Notes: generated by a model from the sequence alone, not told the origin. A stretch of DNA of 64,000 nt from Candidatus Melainabacteria bacterium (GCA_016212515.1 JACRFZ010000115.1:1-64000), one strand, 5' to 3'. Counted from the stretch's first letter, positions 43,860-55,265 are shown. A program made the numbers and translations.

Positions 43860-45359
43860 TTAAAGCTTGCCCGGTCTTGGCTTAAGCGGTCGACAGCCGA
43901 GGATAATCTCATTGCCTGACCACTTGCTGGCTTCCACTACGGGTGTTTGCAGCACCCCTCTTTCCCTCACCACCTGCTCTTCTACTTTCTCTTTTACTGT
44001 TTTGAAGACTTCCGAGATTGGGCTCTGAGCCCCTTTTTCCTGGAAGGCGTCGATGAGGTTTCTTGTGAAGACGGAGTTTTGCATATTTTTCCCTTCCCAG
44101 GAAACTTGATTTTTATCGCTGGAGCAAACCACCATTTGACCGGTGCCCTGTGAGAAACTGAGAGCATCGGCGTTGGCATTTCTGGTTAAGCCTTTGCTCT
44201 CCGATGCGCCACCGGCATGGCAGGTGTCCAGCACCACCAGTACCCTTTCGGAGTGTACCCGTTCTTTGATGGTGGCGGCCAGTGATTTCATGGCGATGCC
44301 TGTGGTGAAGAGTTTATCTGGATTGGTGTCGTAGGTTACAACATAGTTGACGCCGCAAATGTCTGAGTCGGAGGCGCTGCCGTGGCTGCTGATGAAAATT
44401 ACCACCAGGTCGTCGGGCAGGGCCAGACGAGGCAGCCAGCTATCACCCAGTACATCGAGAATGCGATCTTTGGTGGCATTTTCATTCAGTAAAAGTTTGA
44501 TATGGTCCGGGGCAAAGTTGCCCTTGGTGACCAGGTAGTTGTAGAAGTCCTGGGCATCTTTGGCGGGATAGCGCAGGTTCAATTTGGCATCGGCGAATTT
44601 GGAGACGCCCACAACCACCGCCCACTTATCCAGAACCGGTCTGTTTTTTGCACCGGAGCCTGGTTGCCCTTCTCCTGAGGCTATGGTTTGACCGGTCTTG
44701 GTGCTTGCCTCTTTGCCTTTGGAAGCTAAGAGTTCTTCAGTATCGGGCTCTTCCAGATACCGACCGTAAACTTGCACACGGGCCAGGTGAAAGTAACTTA
44801 CTCCGTTCAAGCTGAGCTTCAGGTAACGCATATTTTCCGGCGCTTTTCCGCGCCAGAGCCAGGAGGCACTGGGTGCCTGGGGCTTAGAGAGTTGCTTCCA
44901 GTAGGTCTTATCCGACGATGCCCACATGGTCAGTCCCTGGGCCCTTTCCTGGCACTGCCGCAGTCGGTTTTGGACGATAATTTCTTCTACCTGGCAGGAG
45001 CGCTTCAGGTCGATGATGATGTAGGGGTTCAGCTCTTCTTTGGTATGGAAGGCGAACTCCTGTTTTTGTGAGCGGTCCTGGGGCAAGATGGCTTCGTGCA
45101 AGTCATTTGTGCCCGTGAGAAGGGCCCGTCTTGGTGGATAGCCGGGATAAACCGAGCTTACTTCATAGTCGCCATCGAGTGATAGACAGAGGCTGCCGTT
45201 TGTCTGCCTTCTTTCTTCCCGAGCGGCAAGGGGGGCTGATTTGGAAGCCAGGGAATTGGTGAGAACCTGGCAAGCGCACATAGTTGTTAGAAGGGCGAGA
45301 CTTATTAAGAGTGGGTTTCTGAGAAACGTTTTGCCTGACGCGGTCTGATCTTTTTGCAT
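43860..45359 (-). CDS. Exported caspase-like peptidase (C14) with N-terminal discoidin-like domain
   Basis: The 499-residue protein starts with an export signal that has a lipobox-like TMCAC near residue 29. Residues about 60-205 resemble an F5/8-type C (discoidin) beta-sandwich, with PYIIIDLKRSCQVEEIIVQN and MRYLKLSLNGVSYFHLARVQ. Residues about 245-490 are the caspase-fold domain: KWAVVVGVSKF, the His in VIFISSHGSAS (H326) and the Cys in VVLDTCHAGGA (C380). The Asp before TC is the place that gives metacaspases basic-residue preference. It is the last of three tandem paralogues; the gap to the next is 30 bp. Confidence 0.88.
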   Translation of the reverse strand: MQKDQTASGKTFLRNPLLISLALLTTMCACQVLTNSLASKSAPLAAREERRQTNGSLCLSLDGDYEVSSVYPGYPPRRALLTGTNDLHEAILPQDRSQKQEFAFHTKEELNPYIIIDLKRSCQVEEIIVQNRLRQCQERAQGLTMWASSDKTYWKQLSKPQAPSASWLWRGKAPENMRYLKLSLNGVSYFHLARVQVYGRYLEEPDTEELLASKGKEASTKTGQTIASGEGQPGSGAKNRPVLDKWAVVVGVSKFADAKLNLRYPAKDAQDFYNYLVTKGNFAPDHIKLLLNENATKDRILDVLGDSWLPRLALPDDLVVIFISSHGSASDSDICGVNYVVTYDTNPDKLFTTGIAMKSLAATIKERVHSERVLVVLDTCHAGGASESKGLTRNANADALSFSQGTGQMVVCSSDKNQVSWEGKNMQNSVFTRNLIDAFQEKGAQSPISEVFKTVKEKVEEQVVRERGVLQTPVVEASKWSGNEIILGCRPLKPRPGKL

Positions 45360-45389
45360 TTGTCTAAATTTCCCTTTGCCGCATTCGCC

Positions 45390-47033
45390 TTATTTTGCCT
45401 GCATCACTTCCAGAATTTTTTCGCTTAAAGCCTCGGTCAGTGCCGGGTAGACTTGCCCTTTCAGGAATTCCATGCGTTCGTTTTTGCCGCCTTTGAAGGG
45501 CGGCGTGTTGACTCGTTTGCCCTCCACCAGAATCAGTTCGCCTGTTTCGCCCGAGCCTACTCTCAAGATTACTTCCATGCGGCAGGTATCTTTGATGAAA
45601 GCCAGGTCTTCTATGCTTACTTCGGCGATGTAGCGAGCCTTCATGGCCCGGCCGAGCATCATCAGGTTCTCCTGCTCGAAAAACTGAGTGCCGGTCAAAA
45701 CGGCGTTGCCCATTGCTTCTCCCGAGTCGAAGCTGCTCACTAGTTTGCGTCCCAGGCTGGAGCGCAGTTTGGTTTGCAACATATATTGCAGATTGACGGC
45801 CGGGTCGTTCATGTAGTCGCTACCCAGGCTCAGCCTCGGAGGTGCTGTGCAAGGAAGTAGGGCGAGGCGATCGGGCAGGGTGAGCGTTTTTGCCCGGCGC
45901 TGTTTTTCCTGGGGTTCTTCTTCTTTTTCCTCCGGTAGTTTGATCAGATCCGGTTGAATATCATCAAGAAGTTTGTCGGCTGGGCCGGCTTTTAGATGTT
46001 GCTCCGCATTGTCGGAGGCTTGTTGCTTTGGTTTGGTCTCCTCGGATTGTTTTAGGTTGGGTTCGTCGGCCTGCTTCGGGCTTTCTTCCGTCAGTCCCGG
46101 GCGGGGCGCTTGGGGCGGCACGGCCAGAGCAATTTCGGCGGCCGGCCAGGAACTTGCCAGAACCGGGGTTTGCAAGACGCCCCGTTCCCTCAAAACTATC
46201 GCTTGCACTTGCTCTTTCGTTTCTTTGAAGATGTCTGCCAGGCTGGCTTTCGCTCCGCCTTTGCGCAGGGCATCTAGAAGGCAGCCGGTGAAGACACCAT
46301 TTTCTCTGGCTTTAAATTCGAATGATTCCTGGTTCGGTTGGCTGGAGGCAATCACCAACTGACCGCTTTCCGTAGCCAGTTGACCGGCGTTGATATTGCT
46401 CGTTGCTTTTGCGGCTTTGTCGGCCCCGGCGGCTGTAGCGCCGCCTGCGTGGCAGGCATCCACAATGATGACGACGCGCTTGCTGTAAACCTTGGCTTTG
46501 ATGACCCGGGCGATTTGCTGCATTTCAATGCCGGTGGCGTAGAGGTCGTCGCTATCGCTGTCGGCGGCCAGTAGAAAGTTCAGACCCTGACCGGCTTCGG
46601 CGGCGCTGCCGTGGGTTGAGATGTAGACCACGGCCAGGTCGTCGGGGGCGGCGCGACGACCGAGCCACTGGCTGCCGAGGCTGGAGAGGATGTTGCGCTG
46701 GGTGGCTTCTTCATCGAGGATAACTTTTACATGATCGGCTGCGAAGTGCCCCTCATCTACCAGGTAAGCGGCAAAGTCGGCGGCGTCTCGGGCTGCCTGT
46801 TTGAGATTGAGTTTGGGGTTTTTGAATTTGCTTATGCCTATGACCAGGGCCCATTTGTCGCGAGGCTGGGGCTGTGCCCCGGCGGGCAAGCTTGCGCATG
46901 TTTGGGCGCCCACGAGAAAGAGTATAGTCGTGGCTGCCAAGGATAGAATCCCGGTCTTGCGCGCTCTGGTTTTCCTGGTCTTGCCTTTTACCTGGTTCAC
47001 TTGCTTCTTCCTATTTTTCAGAACCGATTGCAT
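45390..47033 (-). CDS. Exported caspase-like peptidase (C14) with C-terminal extension
   Basis: The 547-residue protein has a very basic N-terminus and a signal or anchor helix (about 29-45). The caspase domain covers about 58-310: KWALVIGISKFKNPKLNLKQ, the His in VVYISTHGSAA (H141), the Cys in IIVDACHAGGA (C194), and the shared VLRERGVLQTPVL. A Lys/Glu/Gln-rich linker over about 310-390 precedes a C-terminal domain of about 150 residues. That domain (LALLPCTAPP, RAMKARYIAEVSIEDL) is also found in the next paralogue. Its ATG lies inside the neighbouring gene, overlapping by 23 bp, so the two are translationally coupled. Confidence 0.88.
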   Translation of the reverse strand: MQSVLKNRKKQVNQVKGKTRKTRARKTGILSLAATTILFLVGAQTCASLPAGAQPQPRDKWALVIGISKFKNPKLNLKQAARDAADFAAYLVDEGHFAADHVKVILDEEATQRNILSSLGSQWLGRRAAPDDLAVVYISTHGSAAEAGQGLNFLLAADSDSDDLYATGIEMQQIARVIKAKVYSKRVVIIVDACHAGGATAAGADKAAKATSNINAGQLATESGQLVIASSQPNQESFEFKARENGVFTGCLLDALRKGGAKASLADIFKETKEQVQAIVLRERGVLQTPVLASSWPAAEIALAVPPQAPRPGLTEESPKQADEPNLKQSEETKPKQQASDNAEQHLKAGPADKLLDDIQPDLIKLPEEKEEEPQEKQRRAKTLTLPDRLALLPCTAPPRLSLGSDYMNDPAVNLQYMLQTKLRSSLGRKLVSSFDSGEAMGNAVLTGTQFFEQENLMMLGRAMKARYIAEVSIEDLAFIKDTCRMEVILRVGSGETGELILVEGKRVNTPPFKGGKNERMEFLKGQVYPALTEALSEKILEVMQAK

Positions 47034-48588
47034 CTTCGATCATTGCTACTAGAGCGCGGGCATATTCGGGCAGTACCCGATTTCTCAAAAAGGCTTCCCG
47101 GGCGCTCTTGTCGCCATCACAGTGCAGACCTTTGGCGTTTATACCGCGGGAGGTCAGGTAGTCGCCGCTAATTCCTGATGCCACCGTCAGTGATACCGAG
47201 ACGCGGCAGTCGCCGTTCTCCTGAAAGTGCGCATCGTTGAGATTGACCTTCACCAGATAGCGAGCATTGAAGGCTTTGCCCATGACGCGCCTCACTTCGG
47301 GGCTCCAGATGCCGCCTCCTAGATTGTATTTGCCAAGGGCGGCGCCGATAGCGTAGGGGCTTATTAAGCGGTCTTGCAGTCTGGCGCTCAGCCTGCTTCT
47401 CACCAGTTCTTCCAGACGGACGGCCAGTCCATCGAAATCAAGTTCACCGGTTTCCAGGTCCGAGCCTTCGCTGAAGGGCAACAAAGCTACCCTGGGAGCA
47501 AGTTCCTTGACAAGATTGGGGTCGCTAGCCCTGGTTGGATTGATGTAGCGACTTTCCTTGGCGGTAGTCGGCTCCTCAGCTTCGATGCCTTCGTTTTCCA
47601 GACCGGTGACTGCCGGTCTGGGATCGGTAGGTAAAACCGAAAGGATGATATCGTTTCCCTGCCAGGCGCTTTTCAAGACCGGGCTCTGGAGAACGCCGCG
47701 CTCCCTCAAGACTACCGTTTCCACTTCTTCTTTGGTGCTGTTGAAGGCTTTGTCCAGGCTTATTTTGTCCTGGGCCCGGAGGGCGCTCAAGAGGCAGGCG
47801 GTGAAGACACCGTTTGGTTTGTCCTTGAATTCCCAGGATGATTGGGTGGGTTCGCTGGAGGCAATTACCAGTTGACCGGTGCCCATGGCCACTGCCTGGG
47901 CGTCGATATTGCCGGTGCGCACAAGACCTTTGGCGCTGGCCCTGGTGGCGCCGCTATGGCAGGCATCGAGAATGATGACGATGCGCTGGCAGTGCACCCT
48001 TGATTTAATCAGGCGGGTCAGTTGCTGCATGTCGATGCCGGTGGTAAAGAGGTCGTCGGGATCGGTGTCGTGCACTACCAGGTAGTTGACTCCCCCTACA
48101 TCCATTTCGCTGGCGCTGCCGTGGCTGGAGATGAAGATAACCACCAGGTCGTCGGGATGAGCCAGCCTGGGCAGCCATTTACTGCCTAATTCGGAGAGTA
48201 CTCGCCTGCGTGTGGCGGCTTCATTGATGAGCAACTTGACGTGGTCCGGGGCAAAGTTGGCCTCCTTGACCAGGTAGTCATAAAAGTCCCGGGCGTCTTT
48301 GTCGGCATTGCGCAAATTGAGGGCGGGACGGGCAAATTTGCTAACGCCCACGACTATTGCCCATTTGTCTTTGATCGGTCTATTGGCGGGGCTTTCGGCT
48401 TTTGCCGGGACTTGTTCCGGCGTCTTTTGCCGCTTACCAGGCGTTTCCCGGCTCTGCTTCTGAGCAGGCACGGGGGCGGCCTGGGCTTTGAGCACGGGCA
48501 GGCAGGTGAGAGCGGCTAAGAGCAGCAGGGCGGTCGAAAACCAGTCCCGCTGCCTTTGCTTTTGGTTGGCCAAGTTCATCGCCCCCAT
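47011..48588 (-). CDS. Exported caspase-like peptidase (C14) with C-terminal extension, first gene of the cluster
   Basis: The 525-residue protein has a signal helix (WFSTALLLLAALTCLPVL) ending near AQAA and a Pro/Lys/Gln linker. The caspase domain (about 75-325) has KWAIVVGVSKFARPALNLRN, the His in VIFISSHGSAS (H156), the Cys in IILDACHSGAT (C210) and VLRERGVLQSPVL. After a short acidic linker comes the same C-terminal domain as in the second paralogue: VALLPFSEGSDLETGE and GKAFNARYLVKVNLND. By sequence it looks most like an orthocaspase. It is the promoter-proximal gene of the minus-strand trio, divergent from pckG. Confidence 0.88.
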   Translation of the reverse strand: MGAMNLANQKQRQRDWFSTALLLLAALTCLPVLKAQAAPVPAQKQSRETPGKRQKTPEQVPAKAESPANRPIKDKWAIVVGVSKFARPALNLRNADKDARDFYDYLVKEANFAPDHVKLLINEAATRRRVLSELGSKWLPRLAHPDDLVVIFISSHGSASEMDVGGVNYLVVHDTDPDDLFTTGIDMQQLTRLIKSRVHCQRIVIILDACHSGATRASAKGLVRTGNIDAQAVAMGTGQLVIASSEPTQSSWEFKDKPNGVFTACLLSALRAQDKISLDKAFNSTKEEVETVVLRERGVLQSPVLKSAWQGNDIILSVLPTDPRPAVTGLENEGIEAEEPTTAKESRYINPTRASDPNLVKELAPRVALLPFSEGSDLETGELDFDGLAVRLEELVRSRLSARLQDRLISPYAIGAALGKYNLGGGIWSPEVRRVMGKAFNARYLVKVNLNDAHFQENGDCRVSVSLTVASGISGDYLTSRGINAKGLHCDGDKSAREAFLRNRVLPEYARALVAMIEDAIGSEK

Positions 48589-48717
48589 TCCATCTGTGCT
48601 GCTTCTATATTAGAAACAGAATTAGATTCTGAATTCGGCCTTGCGGTTGAGTCAAGGAGGACATATTTCGTTGTATTGTTGTAACTTCCGATAACTTGTA
48701 TTCAGGAGTTATAGATA

Positions 48718-50571
48718 ATGCCGACTACAGAGTCTCTGGGCGTGCGTACCATGCCCAAAGTAGAAGCGAGCTATCCAGTCAATAAGCATAAGAAATTGCA
48801 AGACTGGGTTAGTGAGGCTGCTGCCCTTTGTCAACCCGATCGCATTTACTGGTGTGATGGTTCCGAAGAGGAATATAACCGTCTTTGCGATGAAATGGTT
48901 GAATCCGGAACGCTGATTAAACTCAATCCTAAAAAGCGCCCCGGCAGTTTCCTGGCTCGTTCGGCCCCTTCCGACGTGGCTCGGGTGGAAGACAGAACTT
49001 TCGTCTGCACGACTCTCAAAGAAGATTGCGGCCCCAACAATAATTGGATGGAGCCCGAGACGGCCAAAATAATTCTCAAGGATTTCTTCAAGAATTGCAT
49101 GCGCGGTCGCACCATGTATGTCATTCCTTTCAGCATGGGACCGCTGGGTTCGCCCCTCTCGCAAATAGGCGTGGAAATCACAGACTCGCCTTATGTTGCC
49201 GTCAGCATGAAATTGATGACTCGCATGGGCAAAAAGGTAGTGGAATTGCTCGGTACAGACGGCGATTTTGTTCCTTGTTTTCACTCCGTCGGTCACCCGC
49301 TTTCGCCAGGCGAAAAGGACGTAGCCTGGCCTTGCGATGCTGAGCATAAGTACATTTGTCACTTCCCGGAAACTAAAGAAATTTGGTCTTACGGCTCCGG
49401 ATATGGTGGCAATGCTCTGCTCGGCAAGAAATGTCTGGCTCTTCGTATCGCCTCTACAATGGGCAAAGAAGAAGGCTGGTTGGCTGAGCACATGCTCATT
49501 CTGGGCGTGAAAAATCCGGAAGGCAAGAAGTCTTATGTGGCAGCGGCCTTCCCCAGTGCTTGCGGTAAGACCAACTTCGCCATGATTATTCCGCCCAAGA
49601 ATTTCGGCGGCTGGGAAGTGAGTACGGTCGGTGATGACATCGCCTGGATTCGCCCCGGAGAGGACGGCAAACTGAGAGCCATCAACCCGGAAGCCGGTTA
49701 TTTCGGCGTGGCGCCTGGAACTTCCGCTAAGACCAATCCCAATGCCCTGGCTACCCTCAGCAAAAATTGCCTCTTCACCAATGTGGCCCTCACGCCCGAC
49801 GGAGATGTCTGGTGGGAAGGGTTGACCGATGAACCGCCGGCCGAACTCATCGACTGGCAGGGACGCAAGTGGACACCGGACTGTGGACGGAAAGCCGCCC
49901 ACCCCAATAGCCGCTTTACTGTTTCCGCCACCCAGTGCCCTTCTCTCGATCCCGAGTGGGACAATCCGGAAGGCGTGCCCATTAGCGCCTTCGTCTTCGG
50001 CGGACGTCGCGCTTCCGTAGTGCCTTTAGCCTTTGAATCCTTCAACTGGAACTACGGTGTCTACATGGCTGCCACTCTTGGCTCAGAGACCACGGCGGCG
50101 GCTGCCGGCAAGGTCGGCGAAGTAAGACGTGACCCCATGGCCATGCTGCCTTTCTGCGGTTATCACATGGGCGACTATTTCAGCCACTGGTTGAAAATGG
50201 GACACATGGTCAAGAATCCGCCGCGCATTTTCTGCGTCAACTGGTTCAGAGCTGATGCCGACGGCAAGATCATCTGGCCGGGCTTCGGCGAGAATATGCG
50301 CGTGCTCAAGTGGATTTCCGATCGAGTGAGCGGTCTGGCCGGTGCCGAGCAAACGGTGCTTGGTTGGATGCCTCGCTATGAAGACCTGGATTGGACCGGT
50401 CTTGAATCGGTGACCCGCAGTGAGTTCGAGTCTTTGATGCATGTAGACACTCAACTATGGCAGGCTGAACTGGAAGCTCACGATGAGCTTTTCAATAAGC
50501 TGAGCGAGCGCATGCCGCGTGAGCTCTTGATCACCCGTGAGATGATGCAGCTTAGTTTGGGTCGCCTCTAG
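48718..50571 (+). CDS. pckG: Phosphoenolpyruvate carboxykinase, GTP type
   Basis: The enzyme converts oxaloacetate and GTP to phosphoenolpyruvate, a key gluconeogenic step. The 617-residue length and the active-site motif [12 protein letters not shown] with the hyper-reactive Cys (C282) mark the GTP-dependent family; ATP-type enzymes are shorter and lack this Cys. Other blocks are [39 protein letters not shown] and [19 protein letters not shown] strong terminator follows. It is divergent from the caspase cluster, sharing a spacer of about 130 bp. Confidence 0.98.
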   Translation: MPTTESLGVRTMPKVEASYPVNKHKKLQDWVSEAAALCQPDRIYWCDGSEEEYNRLCDEMVESGTLIKLNPKKRPGSFLARSAPSDVARVEDRTFVCTTLKEDCGPNNNWMEPETAKIILKDFFKNCMRGRTMYVIPFSMGPLGSPLSQIGVEITDSPYVAVSMKLMTRMGKKVVELLGTDGDFVPCFHSVGHPLSPGEKDVAWPCDAEHKYICHFPETKEIWSYGSGYGGNALLGKKCLALRIASTMGKEEGWLAEHMLILGVKNPEGKKSYVAAAFPSACGKTNFAMIIPPKNFGGWEVSTVGDDIAWIRPGEDGKLRAINPEAGYFGVAPGTSAKTNPNALATLSKNCLFTNVALTPDGDVWWEGLTDEPPAELIDWQGRKWTPDCGRKAAHPNSRFTVSATQCPSLDPEWDNPEGVPISAFVFGGRRASVVPLAFESFNWNYGVYMAATLGSETTAAAAGKVGEVRRDPMAMLPFCGYHMGDYFSHWLKMGHMVKNPPRIFCVNWFRADADGKIIWPGFGENMRVLKWISDRVSGLAGAEQTVLGWMPRYEDLDWTGLESVTRSEFESLMHVDTQLWQAELEAHDELFNKLSERMPRELLITREMMQLSLGRL

Positions 50572-50594
50572 GCTGAAAACGCCAATTAAGTTGG

Positions 50595-50627
50595 AAGAGC
50601 CCTGTCTTTTTGAGACGGGGCTCTTTT
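50595..50627 (+). terminator. Terminator of pckG
   Basis: A 13-bp stem with one G-T pair (50595-50607 with 50613-50625) closes a tttttg-type loop and is followed by a short T-run. It lies 24 bp after the stop. Confidence 0.85.
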
Positions 50628-50647
50628 AGCAAGGGCTCGGGAGGCGA

Positions 50648-51418
50648 CTATTTAAACATGTCCACCATTTCCTGACTGGCCTGGCCGGAGATGTCTTGAA
50701 TGGATTTTACGGTCTTGTAGTCGCTGGGCACTTCAAACAGGCTTTTGGGCACTGTTTTGACTTGCACCTTTACCAATTTAAGCTCGTCCTTTTTCTTAGC
50801 CATGCCGTAATTGGTTGTTTCCAGTTTGAGGGGAATGGCTCCTACGGAAGAAAGAGCGAGGGCGCGTTCGAAGCACTTTGCCGCTTCCTGTGGATAGACC
50901 TTGTCTTCCGCCACCCAGTAATCAGCTTCTTTTATAATGAGCCGTTCCCAGGCATGGGTAGGATTGGCTATTTTCTGCCGTATTTCCATCTTGTAGAGGC
51001 GGCACTTGAGACCCTCCAGGCTGGTTTCCTGGAAGGATTTTGGTATCAGTCCGGTGGCGGCGCTTGGTCTCAACCAGCCAAAGGTGTGTACATCATTTGG
51101 CTTCCACTGGCTGGGCGGGCAAATGTGCACCAGGCGGGTCTTCGGATTCATGGAAGTAGCCTGCCACTTTGGTGCTTTCAATAAGAGCACGAAGTTGCGA
51201 GAGGGCGAATCCATGCGGATGGCCGTCTTTGTGTAAGTAATAGTACAGGCGCCCTGTACTTGCGACCAGAGGTCGACACAGCGCGCCTGCATTTTTTCAC
51301 TACTATCGGCGGATTTCTTTTGTGTGTGGGATTGCGCCCAGGCAGCGCTACTGGTGCTTGTTAGCAAGAGTGCTGTCAGCAGGGATACCGGTCGATTTTT
51401 CTTTGACCGGTCAGGCAA
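50648..51418 (-). CDS. Secreted protein of unknown function downstream of atpC
   Basis: The 256-residue protein has a clear signal peptide (VSLLTALLLTSTSSAAWAQ). The mature part is beta-rich in its first half (TITYTKTAIRMDSPSRNFVL and KTRLVHICPPSQW) and ends in a helix-strand stretch with KVQVKTVPKSLFEVPSDYK. This overall shape is seen in outer-membrane-lipoprotein-sorting-like (LolA-type) folds, but I cannot assign a family. The TTG start at 51418 follows the atpC stop directly, so it is co-translated with the ATP synthase unit. Confidence 0.7.
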   Translation of the reverse strand: MPDRSKKNRPVSLLTALLLTSTSSAAWAQSHTQKKSADSSEKMQARCVDLWSQVQGACTITYTKTAIRMDSPSRNFVLLLKAPKWQATSMNPKTRLVHICPPSQWKPNDVHTFGWLRPSAATGLIPKSFQETSLEGLKCRLYKMEIRQKIANPTHAWERLIIKEADYWVAEDKVYPQEAAKCFERALALSSVGAIPLKLETTNYGMAKKKDELKLVKVQVKTVPKSLFEVPSDYKTVKSIQDISGQASQEMVDMFK

Positions 51419-51856
51419 TTATCTTATACCGCCACCACGTTGTTTGCGTAACTTGCCGAGTTCTGCCGCTTTGAGTCGAGCCATAGCTCTCGAAAGGGCC
51501 AGTTCGGAAGCGTAGACATCGATCTTGTCTGTTCTTTGAGTCTTTTCTGCTTCCACTCTTTCTTTGGCTTGCTTGGCGCGGGCTTCGTCGATTTCCACAT
51601 CCAGTTCGGCAACGTCGGACATGATGGTGACTTCGCTTGTACCTACTTCCATGATGCCGCCAATCACAGCAGCAACTTCCTCTTCGCCGCGCACCTTGAA
51701 GCGCATGACGTCGATGGCCAGGGTTGTTACCAGGGGCTCGTGTCCCGGCAAAATCGTCAACTCACCATCCCTTGCGACGGCAGTGATTTGTTCCACCGGG
51801 CTCTCGTATACGATGCGATCCGGGGTGATGATTTTCAGGTTGAGTGTGTTTGCCAT
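51419..51856 (-). CDS. atpC: ATP synthase F1 epsilon subunit
   Basis: The epsilon subunit regulates F1 rotation and ATPase inhibition. The 145-residue protein begins LNLKIITPDRIVYESPVEQI and has ARDGELTILPGHEPLVT, the family's hallmark, followed by an N-terminal beta-sandwich end (GGIMEVGTSEVTIMSD) and a helical C-terminus rich in Glu, Lys and Arg. It is separated from atpD by the ClpP-like gene, an unusual arrangement. Confidence 0.96.
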   Translation of the reverse strand: MANTLNLKIITPDRIVYESPVEQITAVARDGELTILPGHEPLVTTLAIDVMRFKVRGEEEVAAVIGGIMEVGTSEVTIMSDVAELDVEIDEARAKQAKERVEAEKTQRTDKIDVYASELALSRAMARLKAAELGKLRKQRGGGIR

Positions 51857-51904
51857 CTTTTATTCGTCCCAAATTCTATTTTTGCAGTTCAATTACTTTT
51901 TAGT

Positions 51905-52542
51905 TCAGGCCTTGCTTTTACCACTTTTGGCAGCGGGCAGTTTGGCCTTGGTTTTCTTCATGCCTGAAACTGAACCCTGATGCTCGATGAGTTTGTCGAT
52001 GAGGTTGTATTCAAGGGCTTCTCTGGCGGAGAGATAGAAATCACGTTCGATATCTTTGCGCAAGCGATCTTTGGGCTGACCTGTAGATCTATGCAGCACC
52101 TCGATTTGTGCTTCTCGAAAACGCCGTCCTTGCACCGCCTGAATTTCCAGGTTGGTGATGTCGCCTTCAGCTTCCCAGAGGGTCTGATGGAACATCAAGG
52201 TAGCAAACTCATAGGAACTTCTCTCTCCGGTGCCGGAGGCAAGAATTTCACATGCACCGGAGAGCGCATGCCCCAGACAAATTGTATTCACCGGCGCTTT
52301 GATACTGTGCATGACTGCAATGATGCAGTCGGCATTGTAGCCGTTGCCGCCGGAGGAATTGATGTACAGATTTATCGGTGTCTTGGAACAGCGCTCATCG
52401 AGCTTGAGCAGGCGCTTGATCACAGGTAGGGCAACTTCATTTTCCAGTCTTCCGAAGACATAGACATTGCGATTGCCGGGGCCGCTTTCAGGCGCCGCTT
52501 CTTTAGTGTGCTCGACTTTTTCCGGTTGATGTTTTTTCTTCA

Positions 52543-52543
<1 letters not shown>
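51905..52543 (-). CDS. ClpP-like serine protease inserted between atpD and atpC
   Basis: The 212-residue protein has the ClpP fold markers INLYINSSGG, then the Ser in ICLGHALSGAC (S95), the His in LMFHQ (H119) and the Asp in DIERDFYLSAREALEYNLID (D168). The triad thus appears complete, although the nucleophile motif differs from the standard MAASMGA. It carries a Lys-rich N-terminal tail of about 25 residues and a Lys/Ala-rich C-terminus. The atpD stop and its start share one base, so it is translated with atpD. The main housekeeping clpP is presumably elsewhere. Confidence 0.9.
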
Positions 52544-53976
<1,433 letters not shown>

Positions 53977-54260
53977 CTAACCGCTTTGACTAACGTCAAT
54001 ATTGTTTTGGATTTCGATTGGCGTCGAAGATAAAGGATATGGATTACCTGTTTATCAAGGAAGGCAAAAGCGGCTCGCGCTTCCCTTGACTTCTCGCCTT
54101 CTACATCGCCATCTAGGATAGATGTTATTGGGAGCAAGTTCCCTGTCGTTTATGATAGTTTTCGTTCTTTCTTAGTGAGCTTTAGCTAAGGTGGCTAAAT
54201 ACCTGTAAGCTTGTAGGGTTGTTTTTAGCCCGTTCAGCTCCCTAAATCCAGAGGTGGTCA

Positions 54261-55265
54261 GTGAAAGAGACGCTTGGCAAGCGTTTTACTATCGATTTAT
54301 TACGCCTGACCGGCTTTGTACTTTTTGGCGCCCTGGGTTTCATGGTTGTCGAGGGATGGGACTTCCTCGACGCCCTGTTCATGACAGTGATCACCTTGAC
54401 GACCGTGGGTTATGGTGAGACCAATCCACTTTCCGTACATGGGCGCATTTACACGATTTTTCTCATTCTGGTGGGAGCCGGCGTAGTGCTCTATGTGCTC
54501 TCGGATATGGTTGAGATTTTCTTGAGGCTTAATATTGGAGCAAGAAGAATGAAGCAGAAGATTGCCAAAATGAGCGGCCACCACATTGTTTGTGGCTACG
54601 GGCGCAGCGGTCAGGAAGTAATCGACCATTTTCTCCTGAACGGCATTTCCTTTGTATTGATTGAAATCGACCAGGAGAAAGCCAAGCAAGCCATGGAAAA
54701 CGGGCTCCTGGTGCTTTGCGGCGATGCCTCCAGCGATGATATTTTGATGCAAGCGCAAATTGAGAAAGCTAAAGGTATCGTCTGTGCTTTGCCTGATGAT
54801 TCCGCCAACACTTTCATTGCACTTTCGGCAAGAGGCTTGAACGAAAAAATTAAGATCGTTTGCCGCGCCGCTAATCCGGGCTCGGAAGCTAAAATGCGCC
54901 GGGCCGGTGCCGACATGGTAATTTCGCCCTATGTCATTTGCGGTAAGCGTATGGCCACTGCCGTCACGCACCCCCTTGTTACAGAGTTTCTCGATGTTGT
55001 CATGCATACGCCCGGCTACGATCTGCGCATGGAGCAAGTGCGTTTGCCGGGTGGCTCCCGGCTGATTGGTTCCACCTTAAAGGATGCAAACATTAAGCAG
55101 GCTTCCGGGGCCATGATACTGGCGGTAAATCAAAATGGTAAGCTGATATCCAATCCATCGCCGGAACTGATCTTTCAAGCTGGGGATGATTTGATTGCTC
55201 TGGGAACGGAGCAACAATTGAGTAAGCTGGTGGAGTTTTCAGGGGCTAAATCTAGTAGCCGCTAA
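54261..55265 (+). CDS. Two-helix potassium channel with RCK domains (MthK-like)
   Basis: The 334-residue protein has two membrane helices around a pore loop with the K+ filter TTVGYGE (about 47-53). A cytoplasmic RCK_N (Rossmann) domain starts HHIVCGYGRSGQEVIDHFL and has the Glu-Asp block LIEIDQEKAKQ. A C-terminal RCK_C domain follows (VRLPGGSRLIGSTLKDANIK, then LIALGTEQQLSKL). Such channels are gated by a nucleotide or Ca2+ bound in the RCK ring. GTG start at 54261. The upstream spacer of 293 bp is divergent with atpD. Confidence 0.93.
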   Translation: MKETLGKRFTIDLLRLTGFVLFGALGFMVVEGWDFLDALFMTVITLTTVGYGETNPLSVHGRIYTIFLILVGAGVVLYVLSDMVEIFLRLNIGARRMKQKIAKMSGHHIVCGYGRSGQEVIDHFLLNGISFVLIEIDQEKAKQAMENGLLVLCGDASSDDILMQAQIEKAKGIVCALPDDSANTFIALSARGLNEKIKIVCRAANPGSEAKMRRAGADMVISPYVICGKRMATAVTHPLVTEFLDVVMHTPGYDLRMEQVRLPGGSRLIGSTLKDANIKQASGAMILAVNQNGKLISNPSPELIFQAGDDLIALGTEQQLSKLVEFSGAKSSSR

